Shown in pieces: positions 54,741 to 64,000 of a stretch of 64,000 nucleotides of DNA. Each line of letters starts with the position of its first letter. Position 1 is the stretch's first letter. Position numbers and translations under genes: made by a program. Below the pieces are notes generated by a model. That model saw nothing but the letters and a program-made list of their open reading frames with translations. It was not told the origin of the DNA and ran no database searches. The DNA comes from Delphinapterus leucas (Eukaryota > Chordata > Mammalia > Artiodactyla > Monodontidae), in contig NW_022098050.1 in the NCBI RefSeq assembly GCF_002288925.2, positions 3,718,760 to 3,782,759 of the forward strand. The letters are read 5' to 3'.

Positions 54741-57181
54741 ACTTTGGGAAAATGGATAAGGAGAGGGATTGAAGAGGCTGTGACTGGAAGGGTGTACATC
54801 TAGGGGTGAGCAAGGGTGACTTGTAGGTAAAGCACGTATGGTATATGGCTGGTAGAAGCATTAGTTCCAGCAGGCCTCTGATGGATTGGGGGTGGGCAAT
54901 CTGAGCCCTCTCAGGAAAAGTATGATCCACTTACCCCGTTGGCCTTAGTTTCCCCAACTATAAATGTGAATATTAACATTTTTCAGATTGTTAAAATCAC
55001 AATGAGGTAATACAGTTGAAGACAATCTTGTGAATGATGAACTTACGACGTGGGGATAGGGACACGTAGGTCAGCTGACAGCCAGCTAACCCCTTGCATG
55101 TGAGTAAACCCAGCCAAGATCATCAGAGCCTTATCGAGGAATGTCAGGGCCAGATTATCATGTAAAGCCTGTACAGACATCTCAAACCCCTACCAGTGCT
55201 TCAGTGACTCCAACTGCAGGTCTCCTGGGGAAAAAAAATATTCTTTCTTTGTCATTAGGAGGCTATCAAACTGAGTAGCTTTTGCCCCTGGTGGATGGCA
55301 TGGACGACTCTCCAATATCAGATAGCACAGAGCAATACAGACCCTGAATCAGGAATAATGCATGGCTCCTCTAGAGGGCAGTGTCCTCTACCCGGGCCCT
55401 GCTAAGTCCTCTGGTGGCCGCAGTAGGACTTCATAGCTCTTTGACAGAACCTGCTCAGAGCCCTCCGGACTGGAATCCGGGAAACAAACTTGCTTGACTC
55501 CAAGAGTGGCTTCCTCTGACCTCCCCTTGGCTAAAGGTTAACTTCCCTACTGATTAGGGGAGGCTTCTCAGATGCAGGGGTCTAGACCCTGTTGCCCTCT
55601 CCTGGGCTGTGTCCAGAAAGAGGGGTCTGTTGGCCTTAATCCCAAGGACTCTTCCCATGCCCTGCCTCAATGCCCACCATGGGGCAAGGGGGCCTGTATT
55701 GGTAAATGGACTCTCAAGAGTGACCTGCAGATCCCAAGCCAGGTATGCAAATGACTCCTGGAGTGATTCTGATCACATCCGTGAGGACCCATTTGTGACT
55801 CTGAGCATGGCTTCAGAGGGATCGCACCAAACATGGCCTTTTCATCCTGGGGGCACTTGCAGTGGAAATTCTGTTTTGTTTGTTTGTTTCTAATCTGCAG
55901 TCCTCTTTTACTGAACAAGGGAACAGCCCTTATCTGTATGTGGTGTGGCCGGGTGCACAGTGCCTGTCTGTGGAGGCTTCCAAAGATGGCTGTCACGAAT
56001 CTTACGTTGCACAGTAAAAATCTCTGCGTGCAAGGTTTCATAATCGGTCTTATCCGTCTTTGCTCCCTCTCACGTCAGTATTAGAGCTGAATGCCAAAGC
56101 CTCTTGTTTTATATTCAGCTGTCAGCTATTCTCATCATTTTTAACGCCTCTGCTCTCTTGACCATTCCTTGGTGAATTGGAAAAGCCGGGCTCTTCTAAG
56201 CGCTTACATTTATCCATTTATCGACTTGATTCTCATTTCACATGTAATGAATATTTGTGTTTTGTTTTGCTTCTGCATTTGATGGCATCATCATCAAAAG
56301 TGACTCCTTCACTAGGGTATATTTAGGTTCGTTTTCTAAAACTGACACATGGGATATGTCTAAAAACTGAGATCGATATTGAGAAATTACTGCCCGTTTA
56401 TTTTAGGAATCATTGATGGAGCCTTGGATTGGCCCAGCGTTGACAACGTGGATTCCTACCATGAGGTTTTAAATCTTAACCGGAGGCCAACTTGTTTACA
56501 AATTTACTTGAACACAGATATATTACAGAAACTTGGCACACGGTTGCAGAAGCTCAAAAAATTATAACCAGCTTGTTCTCTGCCCACTTAAGGAAAATGC
56601 CTCTGCCGCCAAGCACTGGTGCCTGGTGCCGGATTTATCAGAATCCAGGCGAGGACTGTCATTTTAATGCTCTGAGGGGTTGCGAACAATGATCACAGCT
56701 CTGGGGAGACACTGAAACCTTGTCCCCGGCTCCTCTGGTTGGGGCTTTTATAGCTCAGAATAGGGAGTCAGTCCTCTTGTCTCCTGCCACCATCCTCTGC
56801 TGAGATTGATAGCTCTGGCCTAGCTTGACTTGGACCCAGGGTGGTTTCTTCTTCCTAAATTCTGCACCCCATTGCTTGCCCCTGCCTGCTTTTCTAGACC
56901 ACCTGCCTAAGGGGCTTTCTTGGGAGGCAGGGCTTGCAGCAGGGAGAGGGGAGTTATAATAGTCATAAAGAGAGAGATCCAGAGCACCTGTTGCATGTTG
57001 CCTAATAAAAATGAGAACCTCTGACGTTTTGCATTTTTATAGCTATTTTTAATGGCCATTACATTTTAGGAATTAGATAATCTTTGGCTCGGGCTAAGTA
57101 GCACAAATATAGACAAGAACTATCCCATGTATCTCAAATGCTTTTTCTCCTTTAATATTCTTGTCTTATTAAAGTTTACAA
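54741..57181. other. Unique DNA, no feature recognised
   Basis: About 2.4 kb. No transposon recognised and no supportable exon. 56100-56700 is balanced in composition and repeat-free. The frame from 56379 follows a plausible acceptor-like tttattttag, but it lacks a domain and a matching donor. Confidence 0.4.
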
Positions 57182-57640
57182 CAGTTTTGTTCAACAGAAA
57201 TATAACGTGAAAATAGATAACCAACAAGGGCCTACTGTATAGCCCATGGAACTATACTCAATATTTTCTAATAACCTATAAGGGAAAAGGATCTGGAAAA
57301 GATATATATAGATAGATAGATAGATATAGATATATCTGAATCACTGTGCTGTATACCTGAAACTAGCACAACATTGTAAATCAACTATACTTCAATTTTA
57401 AAGAAGTCAAAAAACAAAAAGAAATAGAGCGTGAGCCTCATATGTAAGTTAAAATTTTCTGGTGCCCACATTGAAAAGTAAAAAGAAAGAGGTAAAATAC
57501 ATGAAATATTTTTCATTCTTATTTTGCAGGCTAAGTCTTTGAAACCCAGCGTGTAGCTTACACTTATGGCACATCTCAGTTTGCACTAGCTACGTTTCAA
57601 TGGCCACTGTGGCTGGTGGTTCCTATAATGGATAGCACAG
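57182..57640 (+). mobile_element. hAT-type element split by an L1 tail
   Basis: Left end cagttttgttcaacagaaat and right end taatggatagcacag are decayed inverted repeats of the family also seen at 2462-2710. Inner wording: acatgaaatatttttcattc, gtgtagcttacacttatggc, acatctcagtttgcactagc, ggccactgtggctggtggtt. An L1 3' end sits inside at 57211-57419. Confidence 0.75.
57196..57434 (+). mobile_element. L1 3' end inside hAT element, with TSD
   Basis: L1 body 57211-57419: ccaacaagggcctactgtat, agcccatggaactatactca, a GATA microsatellite (57301-57333), ctgaatcactgtgctgtata, acattgtaaatcaactatac and an A-rich end. TSD agaaatataacgtga (57196-57210) and agaaatagagcgtga (57420-57434), two differences. 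The TSD is itself hAT sequence, so the hAT came first. Confidence 0.92.
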
Positions 57641-57964
57641 ACCTGACAGCATTAAGAGGGTTGGTGTGATGTGGTGTGGAGAACTTTTCGCCACAGTTCT
57701 CACATTTTGTTGTTGTTGTTAGCTGCATCATTTTGACTAAATTTGGGGCGATACATTTGCAGTGTCTAAATTGCATCCATAATCATCACACTGTTTACTT
57801 GATTATCCTTCAGCGCCTTGTTGCTTTTTGAATAGGCCTGGGGGAGACCTTGTGGAGAACCACTGCTGTTTCTGAGAGAGCCTGGGGATTGGCAAAGCTA
57901 AGCAGAAATAATTCAGCCTGACTGTGATGCAAGACCCAGTTCATGTGGGCGCGTATACAAGATT
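57641..57964. other. Unique DNA, no feature recognised
   Basis: About 320 bp. Nothing recognised. Confidence 0.4.
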
Positions 57965-58195
57965 AAAGACTCAAGGCTGGGCTTCCCTGGTGGCGCAGTG
58001 GTTGAGAGTCCGCCTGCCGATGCAGGGGACACGGGTTCGTGCCCCGGTCCGGGAAGATCCCACATGCCGCGGAGCGGCTGGGCCCGTGAGCCATGGCTGC
58101 TGAGCCTGCGCGTCCGGAGCCTGTGCTCCGCAACGGGAGAGGCCACAGCAGTGAGAGGCCCACGTACTGCAAAAAAAAAAAAAAGACTCAAGGCT
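57965..58195 (+). mobile_element. Short CHR-type SINE with perfect 14-bp TSD
   Basis: SINE body 57979-58181 between identical aaagactcaaggct copies (57965-57978 and 58182-58195). Forward orientation, B-box-like cacgggttcgtgccc, end cacgtactgc and a poly-A tail. Probably young. Confidence 0.97.
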
Positions 58196-58476
58196 ACAGT
58201 CACTCCTCTTAGGAAACTGGATGGGAGGTGTGATGCTCAGCATGAAAATATCTAAGAGCATTAGAGCTTGTTGCAGCTTAATGCCGCTCTGACCTGAGGG
58301 CCTGCAATGCCCTGAAGCTAGCACTACATGTGCAGGTAGGACTTTCAGAAATCTGGCCCTTCTCATGGTCATTTTTTCCCCAGACTTGTTTCATCCTTTG
58401 GTCTCTGCTCAATTGAGTATTTGTTGTTCTACAATGATAGAGTGCCTTTATAGCTGGAAACCAGGTCATTCTCATC
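58196..58476. other. Unique DNA, no feature recognised
   Basis: Nothing recognised. Confidence 0.4.
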
Positions 58477-58604
58477 TAAATGGCATTGGCGGGGAATAAA
58501 TTAGGAGTTTGGGATTAACATATGCACACTACTACATATAAAATAAACAACAGAGACCTGCTGGATAGCACAGGGAAATATAAACAAAAAATAAATGGCA
58601 TGGG
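58477..58604 (+). mobile_element. Short L1 3'UTR piece with TSD, missing its end
   Basis: L1 body 58490-58591: cggggaataaattaggagtt, atgcacactactacatataa, agacctgctggatagcacag, then directly an A-rich end. TSD taaatggcattgg (58477-58489) and taaatggcatggg (58592-58604). The normal last 130 or so bases of the L1 3'UTR are absent. Confidence 0.85.
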
Positions 58605-61383
58605 CTTTTTTGTTTTGCACAGGAAGCGGGAGCAGAGGGACTCAAGAATTGGCCTAATGAGTCTGGCTTCCAGCTTTTACAATATTGTACTGTGGTAGGT
58701 TTAGGATTCTTGTGGTGGTGCTTGAGAAGGAGAATGAGGCATTTTCAAACTTTGGAATGTTACAAAGGAGAAAAGAACAAAACATCATTTTAATTTAGTT
58801 ATTTTATGCTTAGTTACAATCCAAAGTGTCCAAGTCAATTTAGAAAATGGTTGTCCTTCATGTAGTTTAAGAAGTGTTGCCATGCCTTGTTACATTTATG
58901 ATTTTGATTTATTGCCAAACGTGTACTTGTTTCTACGAGAAAATAGGTAACGGGTATACCTCTCTGGTCTACAGCTGTCTTTATATTAATGATTTTTGAA
59001 AATCAATAAGCCTTGGGTTTAAAGGGTGGTAAATGCACAGGCCTCCCCTAACAAATATTATAATAAATGGGTTTGGATCTTTTAATTTTTTTAGTTTATG
59101 TTTCCATTTCCCACAGTAGGACTGGATTTGCTCCCATTTAGACTCAAAGTTGGGCCCAATGATGAGAATTATGCCACAGTGGTATGCCCAGGTAAAGACT
59201 GTTTCTGGATATAGCAGTATCCTTAATGTAACATGATTTAAAATCCAAACACGTCTACAAATGGTGGCCCAATATCTGTAGGGCAGTTTTTGTGCATAGC
59301 TCCACTATTCTGATTTAATGATTATCTTATGTTTATCATATACCTTTAGACCATTTAGGGGGCCAGCATTTCTTCCTTAATTGATTCATTCATCCCCTTT
59401 ATTTTTTCTTCTACTTTTACAGCTTTCTTTTTGGTGTTGTCTAGGATAGATGCAGATGATCTCTTTTCATTCCCGAGTCATCTAGACAAGACCCCTACGG
59501 TACAGCACCACAGTCGTGCAGAAATGCCCCGCCTGTGACAAGTGAGCACTGCTCCTGTCCACATCTGGAACTGGATACATCTTTAATACTAGCCTTTTAG
59601 CCTGTGCTGCGGCCCATTTACACGTTTCTTCGGGGCAAAGTAAGATGGGTAGATCCCCCCCTTTTATTTTGCTTCTGAATTTTAAGACTTTTTTCCATTT
59701 AAATTAGACAATAAGTGATCAGTTTGCTGGAATTCTTCATTATTCATAGGTGTAAGAACTTTTTGAACATGAACTGCTTTAAATTGTCTTATTTTTTTTA
59801 ATCTACCGACCTTGAAAGTAACTATCTTCCATCTGAATCTTTAAACATTATTTATGAGTTTATTCTTTATTCTGGCCTCCTAATCGTGGTGGTCTCAGTG
59901 CATTTTATGGCAGGAGGTTTGGGGACAACTTAAAGGAGAACTGGTGAGGATCAGCAGGGATGTGTCTTTATCAGTCCTTTTGGGAATTTCAGTTCCCCAC
60001 CTATTTGCATAGAGACCGTTTGAATAAGCATTGTCTCACTCTTTGTATTGAAGCTTCTCCAGAATCCCAAGTTTGAAATGGAGAAATTGCTATAGTTTCA
60101 AGATATCTCCTCTATTGCTCCCCTAACTTGGGAGGTGTGGATTGAAGAAAGAACAGTTACTTCTTGGCTGTGTGATCTACTATACCTTAGTGTAAAGTTG
60201 AATGTATTTACCTAAACTCTCAGCTTTCAGGGGTGTTGTGACATTACTTCTCCAGGACAACGCTTTCAACAAGTGTTAAGGTTCCACAGGTTTATTCAGC
60301 TCTGGTAAATCTTTGCTATACCTTAAGCAATGATATCTGTAGGTCTTAGGACTGTAGAGAAGACACATCATTTAGAGAAGATTCTCTAGTGAATTGGTTC
60401 TAAGATTACACCTGCCTTAATTGGAGTAAACTGCTTGCCTTCTAATTGTGCTAATGCCGTTAAGGTTTCAACAGTCTGGCATTGTGAAGTCACCCCAGAC
60501 AATTGATCTTCATTTTGTACCTGTAGCAATGATGATGCTAATTGGTAAAATTCCACTGCACAGAGTTGTAGGATTCCAGGTTAGTATTTCTTTGGTCGGC
60601 TTGTGTAAAACTTTCCTTTTGCACCCAACTGCTCCCAAATCAGTGGCTATTAACCCTTTTTAGATCATTTTATTTCTGAGCAACCCTGTTATAAGATAAT
60701 CTAAAGAGTAGAATCATTAAAATATTAAGTTTGAGATGGGGGCAAAGGAAATTGTGTTAACGAGCAGAGCCAAAGTTAATTTCAGCTACTAATTCTGTTG
60801 AGCTACTGTAGTTTGAAGAGTTCCCTTCCATTTGCCCGCTGGCAGCCAGAAGGAAGGTTTGAAATGGTTGGCCTTCTGGCATGTAACTAATCTTGGAAAA
60901 GGTTGAAGTCTAGTTTGATTTCATGACTTAATGCCATAATATTCATTGCCTGTCATTTGTCAGCATTACACTGTCAGGAAGGTATCTCCACCAAGTGTGA
61001 CACGTGAATATCTACAAAATGGTTCTTATCAGAGAGGGAACACTTTAAAGACTTGAATATTGAGTGACGATTTCATTATTGTTATCACTAGTAATAAGAA
61101 AAAAATTTGCTCTACTATTCAAGAATATAAACCAGATCATTAACTGATAAAGAGGAAGAAAGATAACCTGTAGGAGGGCAAACCTTAGGGGGATATGCAG
61201 CCTCATAGGGAAAGAAGACTAGAGGTCATTGGGTCTAGATTTTCTTTTAACTGCAGAAGTCTCTTCCGCTGTTTCCTGGATCAAAGAACATCCAACCTCC
61301 AGAGATGGGGCACATACAACCCCACCAAATAGTCTAAGGCAATGTGGTTTATGTACATATGGTTTATGTACAAAAACATTTTC
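58605..61383. other. Unique DNA, no feature recognised
   Basis: About 2.8 kb, AT-rich in parts, with no recognised repeat family and no supportable exon. Confidence 0.4.
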
Positions 61384-62376
61384 TTTTTTTTTAATTTTAT
61401 TGAAGTATATAGTTGATTTACAGTGTTGTGTTAATTTCTGCTGTGTGGCAAAGTGATTCAGTTATACACATATATATTCTTTTTTTAATTTTTTAACTTT
61501 TTAAAATTAATTTTATTTATTTATTTATTTATTGGGCTGCGTTGGGTTTTCGTTGTGCGCAGGCTTTCTCTAGTTGCGGTGGCGAGCAGGGGCTACTCTT
61601 TGTTGCGGTGCGCAGGCTTCTCATTGCGGTGGCTTCTCTTGTTGCAGAGCATGGGCTCTAGGCATGCGGGCTTCCAGTAGTTATGGCATGTGGGCTCAGT
61701 AGTTGTGGCCATGGGCTCAGTAGTTGTGGCTCATAGGCTCTAGAGTGCAGGCTCAGTAGTTGTGGTGCACGGGCCTAGTTGCTCCACGGCATGTGGGATC
61801 TTCCCGGACCAGGGCTCGAACCCACGTCCCCTGCATTGGCAGGCGGATTCTTAACCACTGTGCCACCAGGGAAGTCCTATATATTCTTTTTCATATTCTT
61901 TTCCATTATGGATTATCATAGGATATTGTATATAGTTCCCTGTGCTATACAGTAGGACCTTGTTGTTTATCCATCCTATATATAATAGCTTGCACCTGCT
62001 AATCCCAAACTCCCAATCCTTCCTCCCCCATCTCCTTGGCAACCACAAGTCTGTTCTCTGTATCTGTGAGTCTGTTTCTGTTTCATAGATATGTTCATTT
62101 GTGTCGTATTTTAGATTCTACATATAAGTGATATCATATGGTATTTGTCTTTCTCTTTCTGACTTAGTATAATAATTTCTAGGTCCATCCATGTTGTTGC
62201 AAATGGCATCATTTCATTCTTTTTTATGGCTGAGTAATATTCCATTGTATATATGTATCACATCTTCTATATCCATTCCTCTGTTGATGGACATTTAGGT
62301 TGTTTCCATGTCTTGGCTATTGTAAATAGTGGTGCTATGAACATAGGGGTGCGTGTATCTTTTCGAATTAGAGTTT
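61384..62376 (-). mobile_element. Artiodactyl L1 3' end, antisense, with nested SINE
   Basis: Poly-T, attttattgaagtatatagt, aatttctgctgtgtggcaaa; after the SINE, tagttccctgtgctatacag, taggaccttgttgtttatcc, then the ORF2 C-terminal region in antisense (tctttctgacttag, tctaggtccatccatgttgt, tatggctgagtaatattcca, ggacatttaggttgtttcca), ending near gaattagagtttt. About 600 bp of L1 without the SINE. Confidence 0.92.
61471..61891 (-). mobile_element. Long CHR-type SINE inside L1
   Basis: SINE body 61486-61877 with TSD tatatattctttt on both sides (from 61471 and from 61878). It has an (attt)n tail and the longest body of the CHR copies here, with extra cagtagttgtggc-type units (61675-61765), implying internal unit expansion. 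Confidence 0.93.
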
Positions 62377-62392
62377 TGCAAAGACTTTTTAA

Positions 62393-62395
62393 AAA

Positions 62396-62435
<40 letters not shown>

Positions 62436-62637
62436 GGTACGCGGGCCTCTCACTGTTGTGGCCTCTCCCGTTGTGGAGCACAGGCTCCGGACGCGCAGGC
62501 TCAGCGGCCATGGCTCACGGGCCCAGCCGCTCCACGGCATGTGGGCTCTTCCTGGACCGGGGCAGGAACCCGCGTCCCCTGCATCGGCAGGTGGACTCTC
62601 AACCACTGCGCCACCAGGGAAGCCCTAAATATGCCTT
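62393..62637 (-). mobile_element. Short CHR-type SINE with long poly-T tail
   Basis: SINE body 62404-62626. The TSD aaatatgcctt is at 62393-62403 and 62627-62637, identical. The tail is an uninterrupted run of about 30 T. Long pure tails decay quickly, so this is likely a young insertion. Confidence 0.95.
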
Positions 62638-64000
62638 CTTGAAACATTTATCCTTTTGGTCTTGGTTTTGCTTTGGGGAGCAAAGCAGAATAAGTCCACT
62701 TATACTTGCAGGTGATAAACCTTAAATTTTAAAAATAGATCCTTAATGCTTTCCTGATGCTAAAGCCAACTCAGTTTCAACTGTTAGTCAGGGAGAAGAT
62801 TTACTTTAGTTTTTCTAAGAAGCCAGTCATCCTCATTCATTCAACCATCAGATCGTTATTGAGTACATACTTTGTAGGCCTTACTACGAAGTTAGGTAAT
62901 GCCTGAATTTGGCCTTAAGGGCAGTAGTGCAATAACAGAAGCTGTGCGTGCAAATGATAGTTACAAAGTTGACCAGCACTACTTATAGATGGTAATAAAT
63001 TTAAATTTTAAACGTACTTCTAATTTTTTTCAGCAAAATAATTGTTACATCAGAAAACTTTTTTTTGTTAACTGGTTAGTATAGAATTTACGGTGTTGGC
63101 TGAGGTAGAGATATAGCTACTTCTCCAGGTAAATGTAGCTGGTCAATTTCATCAGGAGAAATTTCTTCAACATATGCATTCACGAAGAAAGTACTTTCTC
63201 TGACTTTTAAAAAAAAATTTTCTCTTTTTATCCATTTGTTATGGGATTTGAAGTTTTGATATTTTGTTCATGTCAGTGTGAACTAATTATTGGGTCATAT
63301 AGCTAATTGAGCATTTCTTATTTATGGGTTAGTGCCATTTGGTTTCTTAGTTTTTAATTTCCTTTTACATTTCCAGATCCTTTCTCAATTTGCATAAAGT
63401 AGACCATAGAAAGCCTAATATTTGTAATACCTATAGATTGTATTGCTGTTTTGTTTTTAAAATGCTTATCATTTTAATGATCTTTTATACTGGGTTTTTA
63501 GATGATATCCACCACTTTGCTAATTTACTTTTCTTTAAAGTTTTGTTACCTGACTCCTGCCCTCAAATTTTGTTTTATTTGAGATGACTTCTAGATGCCT
63601 ATGTCAGAACTAGTTCATTCATATTAGGAAAAGATTGATGTCAGAGAGAACTATTATCCTAGTTCATGGTGGTTAATACTTGAAAGTATGCAAGTCAAAA
63701 TGTTTAGAAGCAGTCATTCTCACTTTTAATTAAAATTTATTTGCATATTAAATATGTATGCAGATGTTCTTCATGCAAAGAAGTAACTGGCAGAAAGGTC
63801 CTTGAATTGAGTAGCTGATAGCAAAGGCTACTGGGGTATCCAAAGATTTGGGAGAGAGGAAAAGGCAAATTGGCACACACTCTTAGCACCTAAAAGCTCA
63901 GCAAGACCTGTGTAAGCCTTTAGAAAATAAACACCATCCAGCACTCCTCTGTCATTCCACAACTCGTGTCCATATGTGAATAATTGTAGGATCTGGTAAA
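62638..64000. other. Unique DNA with a possible ancient repeat scrap
   Basis: 62830-62960 (ctcattcattcaaccatcag, ttattgagtacatactttgt) resembles the start of a common ancient mammalian repeat. The rest is AT-rich with nothing recognised to the window edge. Confidence 0.4.

Noticed and set aside
62253..62642. 129-codon open frame
   Set aside because: Joins antisense L1, a poly-T (Phe run) and an antisense SINE. No conserved domain.

Overview
This is mammalian nuclear DNA, almost certainly from a cetacean (whale or dolphin). The evidence is about fifteen copies of the tRNA-Glu-derived CHR-type SINE of cetaceans and their relatives (start ggcttccctggtggcgcagt, B-box-like ggttcg, end gtaccgc plus poly-A), together with artiodactyl-type L1 3' ends. 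I see no BovB LINE or ruminant Bov-tA SINE, and no pig PRE-1 SINE, which argues against ruminants and pig. I cannot place the species or chromosome.

I find no host protein-coding exon, RNA gene or CpG island that I can support. The open frames are short and fall into three groups: L1 ORF2 remnants (the best is 6972-7767), readings of SINE bodies on either strand, and chance frames in unique DNA. The window therefore looks intergenic or deep intronic, and its content is a layered record of transposition.

Layout: 1-2.4 kb is an old sense L1 broken by an MLT1 LTR and a hAT element. 2.4-6.9 kb holds eroded repeats and unique DNA. 6957-8143 is a 5'-truncated L1 with a 15-bp target-site duplication (TSD). 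8.4-12.7 kb has SINEs, a hAT element with a perfect 8-bp TSD and a much-interrupted antisense L1. 13.7-17.2 kb has a MER20-like element and a pile of three SINEs. 17.9-22.6 kb is a long antisense L1 with a sense L1 tail and a SINE inserted. 23-25.1 kb is antisense L1 plus a dense SINE cluster. 26.1-28.9 kb has a long SINE, a Tigger element, L2 and an L1 tail. 28.9-30.8 kb is repeat-poor. 30.8-37.4 kb is L1-rich with a 258-bp local duplication. 37.4-44.6 kb has MIR and MER5-type relics, an inverted repeat and a 37-bp L1 stub. 44.6-49.0 kb is the longest repeat-poor block. 49-64 kb alternates unique DNA with SINEs, hAT elements and L1s, including an L1 tail inside a hAT element and SINEs inside and beside an L1.

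No new gene system is evident. The most unusual signals are three short-range duplications (two direct pairs that copy L1 junctions, one inverted pair), a possible two-unit SINE seen twice with the same 24-bp deletion, repeated use of one SINE target site, and several repeat-poor blocks that may be conserved regulatory DNA. Coordinates of old repeats are approximate. Boundaries marked by TSDs are exact to a few bases.
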